DNA of 64,000 nt from Paenibacillus sp. G2S3 (lineage in GTDB: Bacteria; Bacillota; Bacilli; Paenibacillales; Paenibacillaceae): positions 496,001 through 560,000 of the forward strand of contig NZ_CP126095.1 of NCBI RefSeq assembly GCF_030123105.1, read 5' to 3'. The position numbers and the translations under genes are program-made. The notes beneath the pieces were generated by a model. It was given only the letters and a program-made list of their open reading frames with translations. It had not been told where the DNA came from and searched no databases. Numbering within the stretch: position 1 is the stretch's first letter; every line of letters begins with the position of its first letter. Of this stretch, positions 35,856 through 43,922 are shown in pieces.

Positions 35856-35883
35856 TTGCGTTTCTGACTGAAAGTTGTATAAT
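35856..35883 (+). promoter_or_regulatory. Probable promoter of tRNA-Thr
   Basis: TTGCGT (35856-35861), 16-base spacer, TATAAT (35878-35883), about 31 bases before the tRNA 5' end. Confidence 0.55.
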
Positions 35884-35914
35884 ATTTTTTGTTTGACAGA
35901 AAAATCAGCCTTAA

Positions 35915-35986
35915 GCTGGTGTAGCTCAGGGGTAGAGCAACGCACTCGTAATGCGTAGGCCGGGGGTTCAATTCCCTTCACCAGCA
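35915..35986 (+). tRNA. tRNA-Thr (anticodon CGT)
   Basis: A 72-nt cloverleaf: acceptor GCTGGTG/CACCAGC, D arm GCTC/GAGC, anticodon arm ACGCA/TGCGT around CTCGTAA (anticodon CGT, reads ACG), T arm GGGGG/CCCTT with TTCAATT loop and two G-T pairs, discriminator A. CCA is not encoded. A terminator follows. Confidence 0.95.
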
Positions 35987-36002
35987 TATCTAAGAATTGC
36001 GC

Positions 36003-36042
36003 AATGGCACGGTTTCCTGGATTTCGGGACCGTGCCATTTGT
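36003..36042 (+). terminator. Terminator of tRNA-Thr
   Basis: ATGGCACGGTTTC pairs with the GGACCGTGCCAT arm, followed by TTGTCTT. A diverged copy of this same hairpin occurs at 36443-36482. Confidence 0.7.
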
Positions 36043-36192
36043 CTTGAAATCACCTATCTTCTAACATTCTTCTAACCTTTGCCTGCGGTCGGGGCTCTAA
36101 ATGGATAGACATCTAATTACCAATTTACCCAAGCGATATAGTAGGGATTGCATAAGCTAAGATGAACTTAAATGCAAAGGAGGAAATTTAAA

Positions 36193-36324
36193 ATGAGCGA
36201 AAATGTTGCTGGTTTTGGTGGTGTTGGATATGGTGGTGGTATCGGAGGAGCCTTTACATCTACCGGTGCAATCTTGGTACTGTTTATCCTCCTTGTAATT
36301 ATTTCTAAGACTATCTTGCTATAA
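36193..36324 (+). CDS. YjcZ family small sporulation-type membrane protein
   Basis: 43 residues: a Gly-rich N-terminus 'SENVAGFGGVGYGGGIGG' followed by a single membrane helix 'AILVLFILLVIISKTILL'. This is the characteristic pattern of the YjcZ/YhzC-type small proteins found in spore formers. AAAGGAGG stands 8 bases before the ATG. It lies between the intact tRNA-Thr locus and a decayed copy of it. Exact role in sporulation unknown. Confidence 0.85.
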   Translation: MSENVAGFGGVGYGGGIGGAFTSTGAILVLFILLVIISKTILL

Positions 36325-36388
36325 AATGTGAAGGACATTTTGGTTGGAAGCTTGAGGATGTTCTTCCACTGAGTTATATCAGCCTTAT

Positions 36389-36426
36389 TCTGGTGTAGCC
36401 CAGGAGTTCAATTCCCTTCATCAGCA
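36389..36426 (+). pseudogene. tRNA-Thr remnant with internal deletion
   Basis: TCTGGTGTAGCCCAGG joins directly to AGTTCAATTCCCTTCA and TCAGCA: the 5' acceptor/D region and the T arm/3' acceptor of the upstream tRNA-Thr, without most of the D loop, the anticodon arm and the variable region. Flanks on both sides also match those of the intact gene, so this is a duplicated locus that has decayed. Confidence 0.85.
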
Positions 36427-36442
36427 TATCTAAGAATGGCAT

Positions 36443-36482
36443 AACGGCGCGGTTTTCGGGGATCCCGGAACCGTGCCGTTTG
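36443..36482 (+). terminator. Terminator (copy of the tRNA-Thr terminator)
   Basis: AACGGCGCGGTTTTC pairs with GGAACCGTGCCGTT, then TGTCTTG. It may now end the yjcZ-like transcript. Confidence 0.65.
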
Positions 36483-36628
36483 TCTTGAAAACACCTATCT
36501 TCTAGCCTTTACTCAAGTAAAATGGAGGAATGACCCAGTCTCTCTTGTGTGATATTTGGGTGTACACCGAAGACGAGATTCGCCCCGAAGACTATACATC
36601 AATCATACGTGCAGGCAGGTTGCAGTGC

Positions 36629-36669
36629 TTACCTTTAGGTAAGTACGTGAACTAAAAGTGCATACTTAC
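36629..36669 (+). promoter_or_regulatory. Candidate HxlR-type operator
   Basis: CTTACCTTTAGGTAAG (16-bp inverted repeat) runs into GTAAGTAC, and TACTTAC recurs at 36663-36669, giving three related half-sites. TAAGTA/TACTTA arms are typical of HxlR-family (YodB/CatR-type) operators. It lies 64-104 bases before the oxidoreductase start, and an HxlR gene is the convergent neighbour. Confidence 0.45.
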
Positions 36670-36732
36670 GCGATGGCAAGATGGGAGGTATACTCAAGTC
36701 CTAAATCTGATTCAAACATGGAGGATACACCA

Positions 36733-37275
36733 TTGAAAACACTTATTGTCGTCACACACCCAAGCATCGAAACATCTGTTGTTAATAAACGCTGGATCGA
36801 AGAACTCCGTAAATATCCAGACAAATATACGGTGCACGAGCTGCACAAAGCCTATCCCGATGAAAAAATCAACGTGGAAAAGGAACAACAACTGATTGAA
36901 GCGCATGATAAGCTTGTCTTACAATTCCCTGTCTATTGGTTTAGTAGTCCACCTCTGCTTAAAAAGTGGCTGGACGAAGTATTTACTTACGGATGGGCAT
37001 ACGGCTCGAAGAGTGATAAATTAAGAAATCGAAAAATCGCATTGGCTGTCACCGCCGGAGGAAGAGAAAAAGACTTTAGTGAAGAAGGTAAACTCCGCTA
37101 CGGGCTTGACCGTATTTTATCTCCCTTTGACACGACTTTTTTGTACTGCAACGCTGATTATCGTTTCTTCTATGCCTTCTATGGCACGGAATATGAAACG
37201 GTAGGAAGTACGGATTACTTAAAGAAATTGGACATCAGTTCGCAAGGCTATGTTGAATTTATCGAAAATATGTAA
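36733..37275 (+). CDS. NAD(P)H-dependent oxidoreductase, flavodoxin-like (KefF/MdaB type)
   Basis: 'KTLIVVTHPSIETSVVNKRW' opens a flavodoxin-like fold; 'LVLQFPVYWFSSPPLLKKWLDEVFTYGWAYG' is the signature block of the quinone-reductase family, followed by 'KIALAVTAGG'. About 180 residues, normal length. The frame is open 25 codons further up, but GGAGGA at 36720-36725, 7 bases before TTG 36733, decides the start, and the residues before it are not family-like. Such enzymes detoxify quinones or electrophiles with NAD(P)H. The convergent HxlR regulator and the candidate operator suggest induction by electrophilic stress (inference). Confidence 0.85.
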   Translation: MKTLIVVTHPSIETSVVNKRWIEELRKYPDKYTVHELHKAYPDEKINVEKEQQLIEAHDKLVLQFPVYWFSSPPLLKKWLDEVFTYGWAYGSKSDKLRNRKIALAVTAGGREKDFSEEGKLRYGLDRILSPFDTTFLYCNADYRFFYAFYGTEYETVGSTDYLKKLDISSQGYVEFIENM

Positions 37276-37288
37276 TTAGAGTTGAAAC

Positions 37289-37327
37289 AAAAAGCAGCAT
37301 TTTCATTAATGAAAATGCTGCTTTTAT
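37289..37327 (+). terminator. Bidirectional terminator
   Basis: AAAGCAGCATTTTCATTAAT and its exact complement ATTAATGAAAATGCTGCTTT form a perfect hairpin flanked by A and T runs between convergent genes. Confidence 0.85.
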
Positions 37328-37336
37328 CATAAGTCG

Positions 37337-37711
37337 TTAAATTGTAATCGGTATTGTTATCTCTTGCGCGGCTGGAACGAAGTTTTTCTCTCCCCAAGTG
37401 CACATCATATCCAGCACCGGAATAAGCGATTGGCCTTTCTCGGTCAAGGAATACTCAACTTTAGGGGGAATCTGGGGGAATTCCTCGCGCCTGACGAGAC
37501 AGTCCGCTTCCAGTTCTTTCAACATAACGCTTAACGTCTTAAAAGGTATTGTACCGATACCCCGTTGCAGCTCATTGAACCGCACGATCTTGTTTTCAGA
37601 GAGATAGTAGAGAATAGTCATTTTATATTTACCATTAATGATAGACAAGGTGTAGCCGAAGCTAGTGTCCTTCTGTTGAATGCCAGGCAGTATACAGATT
37701 TCATCACTCAT
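37337..37711 (-). CDS. HxlR family transcriptional regulator
   Basis: 124 residues with the HxlR winged helix: 'INGKYKMTILYYLSENKIVRFNELQRGI', 'IPFKTLSVMLKELEADCLVRREEF' and the wing 'PPKVEYSLTEKGQSLIPVLDMM'. A Cys near the N-terminus ('DEICILPG') is where redox-sensing relatives such as YodB and HypR carry their reactive Cys. AAGGAGGGT precedes the ATG at 37711. It probably controls the convergent oxidoreductase. Confidence 0.88.
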   Translation of the reverse strand: MSDEICILPGIQQKDTSFGYTLSIINGKYKMTILYYLSENKIVRFNELQRGIGTIPFKTLSVMLKELEADCLVRREEFPQIPPKVEYSLTEKGQSLIPVLDMMCTWGEKNFVPAAQEITIPITI

Positions 37712-38164
37712 GGGCTATTACCCTCCTTCAGAAAATATTCAACGAAAAGGCAAACGCCTGCTGCCGCTCCGTACTCAGGTCACGACTTTATTATGTTTTA
37801 CAACCTGCTATCAAGTCATCCTGCGAACAACGAACTCACTATATCATTTTTAAAAAAAAAGTTCAAAGCACTCGATGGCTAACTATCAATCGGTCGATTT
37901 TCTCTGTCAGTGAAGCGGGCTTCTTTGGTTGGAAATCAAAAGTGTAATTCAAGCGGATAGCCTAAGCGACGAATTGAAGTTTTTAATGTAATTTTCATGT
38001 GAGCATCATCTTATTTTCAGGTTCGAGGTATATATTGAAGACACCAAACACCCCCCAGTGTTTTGTGGTATAAATCTCTCAGGTCTTGCCAACTCCCATG
38101 GTAAGGCCTATTTTTTTTGTTCGCTAATTGAATGGGGGGAGGGGGCGCAGCTTCTTACGCAGCT
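37712..38164. other. Intergenic stretch with tandem hairpins and an orphan terminator
   Basis: No convincing gene is visible. Near the right end AACAC/GTGTT and ACCA/TGGT form a hairpin at about 38042-38070, followed by an AGGTCTTGCCA / TGGTAAGGCCT stem (38081-38109) and eight or more T. No reading frame on the + strand leads into this terminator, so a small RNA is possible. Confidence 0.35.
38081..38119 (+). terminator. Rho-independent terminator without an upstream gene
   Basis: AGGTCTTGCCA pairs with TGGTAAGGCCT (two G-T pairs) around a 7-base loop, then ATTTTTTTTG. Confidence 0.65.
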
Positions 38165-38557
38165 TTACTTAATCTGATATTGCTCTTCATAGCTCTTAAA
38201 AGATGAAATATCCAGTCCCAGATATCTGCGCATATGAATGGCAGCTTGGGCAGCAACGATGTCGTTTAACAGCAGCATTCGTTCATGGTATCCACGGCAT
38301 ATGAATTTGGCTTCGATCCCCGTGTTAAGTCTGTTCTGCTCATATACCTTGATTCTCCGTTTTCTCATCTCCGAACGAACATCTCTTAGATCTGTCGTAG
38401 CAACTGCCGCGGCGGTTCCAAGAACCTCCAAATAGGGGGCGGGTGTTCGTAAATGTGTAGATAGAATGGCGGAGTCCCGTTCGAAAGCTGATAAAATCAT
38501 CGGAAGCAATAAATAAGATTTCACCAGCATGTTGTCCCTGCTTTCAGCTCTATGCAT
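38165..38557 (-). CDS. Conserved hypothetical protein
   Basis: About 130 residues, mostly helical and basic: 'MLVKSYLLLPMILSAFERDS', 'DLRDVRSEMRKRRIKVYEQNR', 'FICRGYHERMLLLNDIVAAQAAIHMRRYLGLDI'. I have a general memory of such proteins in Bacillus and Paenibacillus but no function. AGAGGTGA stands 8 bases before ATG 38557; a later ATG at 38530 (before LVKSYLL) is also possible. Isolated gene. Confidence 0.55.
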   Translation of the reverse strand: MHRAESRDNMLVKSYLLLPMILSAFERDSAILSTHLRTPAPYLEVLGTAAAVATTDLRDVRSEMRKRRIKVYEQNRLNTGIEAKFICRGYHERMLLLNDIVAAQAAIHMRRYLGLDISSFKSYEEQYQIK

Positions 38558-38743
38558 GAATCTCATCACCTCTAATGGGAACGTATATTCGTATTCTACC
38601 CCGATATCCCAAAAATAATCAATGGTATTTCTAAACAGCTAATCCAATGTGACAAAATTCACAACTAAATCAAAAAGAATAAAATATATTAAAATTGTAA
38701 TAATAAAAATTAATGCTTTAGACTTATAAAAAGGAGAATTAAA

Positions 38744-38842
38744 ATGAAAGAGGAAGGAAGTCTCCTCCGTGGAATGGTATTTGGTTTGATTCTAAGTATT
38801 CCATTATGGATATCGATATTGGGCTATATAAAGTTACTTTAA
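38744..38842 (+). CDS. 32-residue single-pass membrane peptide
   Basis: ATG 38744 is preceded by AAGGAG at 7 bases. The product begins MKEEGSLLRGMVFGLIL and continues as one hydrophobic helix ending in YIKLL. A clean terminator follows 24 bases after the stop. Start site, helix and terminator together argue for a real small gene. No toxin motif is recognised, though a type I toxin or membrane-partner peptide is possible. Confidence 0.6.
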   Translation: MKEEGSLLRGMVFGLILSIPLWISILGYIKLL

Positions 38843-38865
38843 AATTGAAGAAAAACCTTTATGTG

Positions 38866-38889
38866 AAGCGCCTTTAGGCGCTTTTTTTG
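38866..38889 (+). terminator. Rho-independent terminator
   Basis: AAGCGCC TTTA GGCGCTT followed by seven T, just after the small membrane peptide gene. Confidence 0.85.
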
Positions 38890-39053
38890 TGGCTGCTAAC
38901 ATGTGTGATTATCAAAAGGAATTGATTGACAATTGTGGGGATAGAGCGCTAAACTATCATTAGTCCAAAAGTATTAAAAGTCATAGACGATTATTTAATA
39001 GGATGCTTAAAATGCTAGTTCTAATTTGCACGGAAATACATATATTATCATGA

Positions 39054-39138
39054 TAATAGCAAACCGCCTGAAAGGGTGGGACGCAAAGTCCAGGAGTCTA
39101 AAGTGTCTTAAAGGCGCTATGACCGTCCGACTGCCATG
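39054..39138 (+). promoter_or_regulatory. Class I cyclic di-GMP riboswitch (GEMM-I)
   Basis: GCAAACC, GAAA, GTGGGACGCAAAG, then GTCTAAAG and CTATGACCGTCC, GACTGCC follow the order of the GEMM-I aptamer. The 3' end overlaps a terminator arm, so ligand binding can decide between antitermination and termination ahead of the adhesin gene. Confidence 0.85.
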
Positions 39139-39174
39139 AGAAGGGAATTCCACTTCTTTTTGGCGGTCTTTTTT
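39129..39174 (+). terminator. Terminator of the c-di-GMP riboswitch
   Basis: GACTGCCA (39129-39136) pairs with TGGCGGTC (39161-39168), with AGAAG/CTTCT inside, followed by TTTTTT. The left arm is shared with the aptamer 3' side. Confidence 0.8.
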
Positions 39175-39246
39175 GTTATTAGGTCCTTAGAGTTTCTGGT
39201 AATTATTCTGATTAAATATAAATCATAGATTTAGGAGGTGTGCTTT

Positions 39247-41694
39247 TTGAAAAGAAGAATGAAACCGCTGCTTGCACTAGTATTAGCTGGGGTATTGACG
39301 GTAGGTAGTGGGCTTTCCTCTTTGGGAGCCGGGACTGTTAATGCTAGTTCTACTACACTCGGGATTGCAGGAAACTACAATGTGTTTGTCCTAGGGGATG
39401 TTACAACCTTCTCGGATACGGAGGGAAGGTTTGCTGCTGGAGGTAATGTTACTTTAACCAACTACAGCGTTGGTGATAGGCTAAGTGCTGCTGAGGTCTC
39501 CTTCACTGACACCCTTGTTGTTGGAGGAAATCTTACTTTCAACAATGGCTCTGTTTACGGGAATATCGTGCATGGTGGAATCTATGCTGGTAATGCAACG
39601 CTCCTTAAAGGAGGCAAGAGAACTCAGGGAAGTCCGATTGATTTTGCAGCTGTAGGTCAGTCTTTGAGAGATAAATCAGCTGAACTTGCAGCATTGCCGG
39701 CGAATGGAACAACAGTGTACCAATATGGCAGTCTTACCTTGACAGGTGCAGATCCTGTGGTCAATGTTTTTAATGTTCCAGGAGATAACGTTTCTAGTAC
39801 CTACGGAATTACAATAAATGTTCCTTCAGGATCTACTGCAATTATTAATATTGATGGTTCTAACGTAAAAATGAAAAACTTCGGATTTTTACCTAATAAC
39901 GTATTGAACAGTAAGAAAATTTTGCTTAACTTTAGCCAAGCCGCGTATCTTGATATGGCAGGCATAGGTGTAATGGGAAGCATACTTGCCCCCTATGCTC
40001 ATGTTGATTTTATTAATGGTCAGGTTAACGGAACATTCGTGGCGGCTTCGCTCACAGGTACTGGTGGTGGCGAATTTCACCACCATCCATACGATGGCGA
40101 TGATCCAGGAACGACGCCAACACCAACGCCGACCGTGACACCGACGCCGACCGTGACACCAACGCCGACACCGACCGTGACACCAACACCGACGCCGACC
40201 GTGACACCGACGCCAACCGTGACACCAACACCGACATCAACCGTGACACCAACACCGACGCCAACCGTGACACCAACACCGACGCCGAGCGTGACACCAA
40301 CACCGACGCCGATCGTGACGCCGACGCCATGCGTGACACCGACACCGAAGCCAACACCGACGCCGAAGCCAACACACACACCAAAGCCAACACCGACACC
40401 GAAGCCAACGCACACACCGAAACCGACACACACACCAAAACCAACACCAACGCCGATCGTGACACCAACACCAACGCCGATCGTGACACCAACACCAACG
40501 CCGATCGTGACACCAACACCAACGCCGATCGTGACACCAACACCAACGCCGATCGTGACACCAACACCAACGCCGATCGTGACACCAACACCAACGCCGA
40601 TCGTGACACCAACACCAACGCCGATCGTGACACCAACACCAACGCCGGTCGTAACACCAACACCGACGCCGATTGTGACGCCAACACCAACGCCGATCGT
40701 GACGCCAACACCAACGCCGATCGTGACACCAACACCAACGCCGATCGTGACACCAACACCAACGCCGGTCGTGACACCAACACCAACGCCGATCGTGACA
40801 CCAACACCAACGCCGATCGTGACACCAACACCAACGCCGATCGTGACGCCAACACCAACGTCGATCGTGACACCAACACCAACGCCGATCGTGACACCAA
40901 CACCAACGCCGGTCGTGACACCAACACCAACGCCGGTCGTGACACCAACACCGACGCCGGTCGTAACGCCAACACCAACGCCGGTCGTGACACCAACACC
41001 AACGCCGGAAGTGACGCCAACACCGACGCCGATCGTGACACCAACACCAACGCCGATCGTGACGCCAACACCGACGCCGATCGTGACACCGACACCAACG
41101 CCGATCGTGACGCCAACACCGACGCCGGTCGTAACGCCAACACCAACGCCGGTCGTGACACCAACACCAACGCCGGAAGTGACGCCAACACCGACACCAT
41201 CGTCGGAAGCAACACCAACGCCGACACCGTCATCGGAGGTAACGCCAACACCGACACCATCGTCAGAAGCAACACCAACGCCAACACCGTCGTCGGAAGC
41301 AACGCCAACACCAACACCAACACCGGAGGCTCCGGTGTTCCCAACACCGACGCCGTCATTCGTAATCGGCACTATCGTTGTTAATGATGATCCTGTGCCG
41401 CTAGGTCCTGTAGCATCGTCGACTCCAGCACCAGTGCCAACACCAACACCGTCGAGCAACACAGAGATACTTGTTGATGATGATGAGATTCCATTAGGAC
41501 CAGTACCGGTAGTAACACCATCGCCGGCACCAGGTGATATCGCTGTAGTGGATGATACAATTCCGCTAGGTAATCCACCTGTGGATGAGCTTCCAAAAAC
41601 GGGAGAATCTAGTCCAGTCCCTTATTATGTAGCTGGTCTAGGTTTTGCACTTATCGGATTGCTGATGAGAAATAGATTCTCGAGCAAGAAATAA
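39247..41694 (+). CDS. LPXTG-anchored choice-of-anchor A surface adhesin with Pro/Thr repeat stalk
   Basis: Starts at TTG 39247 (AGGAGGTG 6 bases before). A signal peptide (to about residue 34) leads to a ~250-residue 'choice-of-anchor A' domain ('[31 protein letters not shown]'... '[23 protein letters not shown]'). Then comes a ~400-residue stalk of [12 protein letters not shown] octapeptides, changing to KPTPTP and [10 protein letters not shown] variants, three DD-x-(I/V)PLGP motifs, and a sortase signal LPKTGE with a hydrophobic helix and basic tail. It is exported, covalently fixed to peptidoglycan and projects its head on the Pro-rich stalk. The c-di-GMP riboswitch upstream links it to the sessile/motile decision. 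The ligand is unknown; related domains occur in collagen-binding-type adhesins. Confidence 0.9.
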   Translation: MKRRMKPLLALVLAGVLTVGSGLSSLGAGTVNASSTTLGIAGNYNVFVLGDVTTFSDTEGRFAAGGNVTLTNYSVGDRLSAAEVSFTDTLVVGGNLTFNNGSVYGNIVHGGIYAGNATLLKGGKRTQGSPIDFAAVGQSLRDKSAELAALPANGTTVYQYGSLTLTGADPVVNVFNVPGDNVSSTYGITINVPSGSTAIINIDGSNVKMKNFGFLPNNVLNSKKILLNFSQAAYLDMAGIGVMGSILAPYAHVDFINGQVNGTFVAASLTGTGGGEFHHHPYDGDDPGTTPTPTPTVTPTPTVTPTPTPTVTPTPTPTVTPTPTVTPTPTSTVTPTPTPTVTPTPTPSVTPTPTPIVTPTPCVTPTPKPTPTPKPTHTPKPTPTPKPTHTPKPTHTPKPTPTPIVTPTPTPIVTPTPTPIVTPTPTPIVTPTPTPIVTPTPTPIVTPTPTPIVTPTPTPIVTPTPTPVVTPTPTPIVTPTPTPIVTPTPTPIVTPTPTPIVTPTPTPVVTPTPTPIVTPTPTPIVTPTPTPIVTPTPTSIVTPTPTPIVTPTPTPVVTPTPTPVVTPTPTPVVTPTPTPVVTPTPTPEVTPTPTPIVTPTPTPIVTPTPTPIVTPTPTPIVTPTPTPVVTPTPTPVVTPTPTPEVTPTPTPSSEATPTPTPSSEVTPTPTPSSEATPTPTPSSEATPTPTPTPEAPVFPTPTPSFVIGTIVVNDDPVPLGPVASSTPAPVPTPTPSSNTEILVDDDEIPLGPVPVVTPSPAPGDIAVVDDTIPLGNPPVDELPKTGESSPVPYYVAGLGFALIGLLMRNRFSSKK
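40111..41330 (+). repeat. 24-nt tandem repeat (minisatellite) encoding the adhesin stalk
   Basis: About 50 units of ACACCAACACCAACGCCGAT plus CGTG and close variants, in frame with PTPTPIVT. Long runs of identical units (e.g. 40445-40645) suggest recent expansion; ends of the array are more diverged. The 24-nt period has no stop in several frames on either strand, producing long meaningless open frames. Confidence 0.95.
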
Positions 41695-41740
41695 TAAACG
41701 GTGATTGTAGCGTGAACACAAGCTATGCCGTGAAGAATAG

Positions 41741-41781
41741 TAAAGCCGCTTTCGGGACATATTCCGATAGCGGTTTTATTT
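41741..41781 (+). terminator. Rho-independent terminator
   Basis: AAAGCCGCT..CGG pairs with CCG..AGCGGTTTT, then ATTTTG, 45 bases after the adhesin stop. Confidence 0.7.
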
Positions 41782-41799
41782 TGTCATGATTGTTATATT

Positions 41800-41827
41800 T
41801 TGGCGCAATCTAAGTAGATGGTATACT
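41800..41827 (+). promoter_or_regulatory. Probable promoter of the alpha/beta hydrolase gene
   Basis: TTGGCG (41800-41805), 16-base spacer, TATACT (41822-41827), 40 bases before the start codon. Confidence 0.5.
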
Positions 41828-41866
41828 GATTTACAACGGATATGAGGAAAGGACGGGGAAGATGAA

Positions 41867-42802
41867 TTGGTATGGTTCTTCATTAGCGCTGTTATCGTCA
41901 TAGTAGCTCTGATCTATGCGGGCTTTTTCTTTTATGGAATTGCTATTAAACGAGCACCGAAGGAATTCTTGAGTAATAATCGTGATTTGAAGGTTGATCC
42001 CCCGGTTGCCGGGGCTTCTTGGGGTGAGGGGAAGGATTGGATCTCCAGTCAGAGCTTTGAGAATGTTGAGATTACATCTGAGGACGGACTACAACTAAGA
42101 GGATACTTGCTCCTTTCGGATCGTGCTGAAGGACGTACAGCGATTATAGCCCACGGTTATTCTGGAAAAGGCAAGGATATGGGGGCGTACGCCAAAATCT
42201 ATTACGAGAGACTGGGCTTTAATATTCTGATTCCCGATGCCAGAGGACATGGGGAAAGCGCTGGGGATTATATTGGTTTTGGTTGGCATGAGCGTAAGGA
42301 TTATTTACAGTGGATTGAATATATGATTAAAAAGACTGGGCCGAGTGCTCAAGTGGTGCTTCATGGGGTCTCTATGGGTGGTGCTACAGTGCTAATGACC
42401 TCAGGAGAAAATCTACCACCGCAAGTCAAAGCGGTTGTCTCGGACTGCGCTTACAGCTCAGTTAAAGCACAATTAGCCTACCAACTACGGCGTATGTATC
42501 GCTTGCCAAGCTTCCCTTTTATTCAAAGTGCGAGTCTAATTACTCGTTTGAAAGCAGGGTATGGTTTTAGTGAAGCGTCTGCCTTGAAACAGGTACGAAA
42601 GGCGAAGGTGCCGATTCTTTTTATTCATGGCGATGCCGATAACTTTGTACCTTATAGTATGATGAATGAATTGTATGAGGCATGTCAGAGTCCCAAAGAG
42701 AAGTTCGTAGTGCCTCAAGCAGGGCATGGGTTAGCTTATGATATGAATAAGACGGGGTATATAAACGTAGTAACAGCTTTTGTGAATCAATATGTAAATT
42801 AG
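41867..42802 (+). CDS. Alpha/beta hydrolase, membrane-anchored
   Basis: One N-terminal membrane helix ('FFISAVIVIVALIYAGFFFYG') leads to an alpha/beta hydrolase domain. The catalytic triad is visible: Ser in 'LHGVSMGGATVL' (G-x-S-x-G), Asp in 'ILFIHGDADNFVP' and His in 'VPQAGHGLAY'. 'DARGHGESAGDYIGFG' is the usual strand-4 segment. Start is TTG at 41867; the ATG at 41862 is in another frame. The ribosome binding site is weak and a little far. Family members are generic esterases/peptidases; the substrate is unknown. Confidence 0.85.
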   Translation: MVWFFISAVIVIVALIYAGFFFYGIAIKRAPKEFLSNNRDLKVDPPVAGASWGEGKDWISSQSFENVEITSEDGLQLRGYLLLSDRAEGRTAIIAHGYSGKGKDMGAYAKIYYERLGFNILIPDARGHGESAGDYIGFGWHERKDYLQWIEYMIKKTGPSAQVVLHGVSMGGATVLMTSGENLPPQVKAVVSDCAYSSVKAQLAYQLRRMYRLPSFPFIQSASLITRLKAGYGFSEASALKQVRKAKVPILFIHGDADNFVPYSMMNELYEACQSPKEKFVVPQAGHGLAYDMNKTGYINVVTAFVNQYVN

Positions 42803-42820
42803 AAGTCCTGAACGTAGACA

Positions 42821-42864
42821 GCGCCCGATATCCGCTAGGTAGCGGTTATCGGGCGCCTATATTT
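42821..42864 (+). terminator. Rho-independent terminator
   Basis: GCGCCCGATATCCGCTA and TAGCGGTTATCGGGCGC form a long stem, then a T-rich tail. Confidence 0.75.
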
Positions 42865-43462
42865 TTCCACACATGGCATGTGTCCTTATGTAAGGTTCGT
42901 ACAGCCATGCTTTTTCGTTATATTCATCCCCCGCCGTTCGTGAGTAACGGGTGTCTTAATTCCTTGTTATTTCCAGCAGCCGTGTGGCGAGAATAATCCT
43001 TCCAATACGACAAAAGCCCTACCTCTCTTTTGCCCTTGCGGCTCCATTGACCGCGCCAGTGTGAATCGGAATGCTATATTTCGAATTTAGTCTCATAAAA
43101 AGGAAAGTTTCTGCAAGAAAACATGAAGCCTCTGTGTCCAAAATGCCGAAGTGTAAAATAGTCGGCCTGACATCTTCTTGATGGGGATATTCAATATATC
43201 GAAAAACAAATACGATATAAATATAACACAGTATTGTTTAAAAGGCAAATATAATAATGAATTCCAAGATAAGGGTTGTTTGCTTTAGAAGGGGAACAAG
43301 CAGAGCAAGAGAGAGCGTTTGATTTGAATATATCGTATGCTGGATTATTTGTGGATTAATTCGGAAAAGCTAGAAAGCCAGAGTAAATGGAGCTGTGGTG
43401 GTTATTTTGCGTGCCTATTTTGTGAACTGTTCTCTAAAACTTACATTAAACCCCAACATTGA
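42865..43462. other. Unassigned intergenic stretch (~600 bases)
   Basis: No gene can be supported. A 12-codon frame near 43117 (MKPLCPKCRSVK) carries a C-x2-C pair and a fair upstream site but stops at once. Minus-strand frames here are interrupted. It may hold decayed sequence. The right end has the eetA promoter. Confidence 0.4.
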
Positions 43463-43491
43463 TTGAAGGATTGGGGGTAGACCGTTATAAT
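43463..43491 (+). promoter_or_regulatory. Probable sigma-A promoter of the eet-ecf operon
   Basis: TTGAAG (43463-43468), 17-base spacer, TATAAT (43486-43491), 42 bases before eetA. An inverted repeat ACCCCAA/TTGGGGGT (43450-43478) straddles the -35 and could be an operator. Confidence 0.65.
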
Positions 43492-43532
43492 TAATAAGTC
43501 TGGTTTTTAATTAAAAAATAAGGGAGATTTTT

Positions 43533-43922
43533 ATGAAACGCGCAGATGTGTGGTTGATTTCCATCGTGTTGATTGCTGCGCTCGCTTTTCTCGCACCGAG
43601 ATGGTTTTCGGACAATGATGATAAAGGTGGGGCCGGTAAAAATCTCGTAGCCAATGTAACGGTGGACGGCGAGTTATTTAAAACGGTAAAGCTTACAAAA
43701 GAAGAACAAACCATTGAGGTCCGTACCGATCGAGGTTACAACATCTTGAAGGTGCATGATTACGGGATTGAAATGTATGATGCCGACTGCCCGGATCAAG
43801 TATGCTTAGGTTTTGGTTTTATTACCCTGCCCAAACAGACGATTGTCTGTCTACCGCATAGAGTATTAGTGGAAATCACAAGTGCGTCGGGGGAGGATGA
43901 TATAGATGCCTATGTCCAGTAG
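43533..43922 (+). CDS. eetA: NusG domain II protein, EetA-like
   Basis: 129 residues: one N-terminal membrane helix ('VWLISIVLIAALAFLAP'), then an extracytoplasmic NusG-II domain with the signature Cys pattern 'MYDADCPDQVCLGFGFI' and 'IVCLPHRVLVEI'. Such proteins pair with Gx transporters and, in Listeria, are EetA of the flavin-based EET system. The stop overlaps eetB by 17 bases. AGGGAG precedes the ATG. The family is clear; the EET role is inferred from the neighbours (ECF module, Ndh2, DmkA/B, PplA within 13 kb). Precise biochemical function is not established. Confidence 0.8.
   Translation: MKRADVWLISIVLIAALAFLAPRWFSDNDDKGGAGKNLVANVTVDGELFKTVKLTKEEQTIEVRTDRGYNILKVHDYGIEMYDADCPDQVCLGFGFITLPKQTIVCLPHRVLVEITSASGEDDIDAYVQ

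Noticed and set aside
36389..36426. Second tRNA-Thr as a working gene
   Set aside because: The anticodon arm and most of the D loop are missing.
40111..41330. CRISPR array
   Set aside because: The repeats are directly adjacent coding units without spacers, and no cas gene is present in the window.
40052..41462. Very long open frames on the minus strand and in a second plus frame across the adhesin repeat
   Set aside because: They are produced by the 24-nt repeat, which contains no stop in those frames; their products are simple repeats with no start signals.
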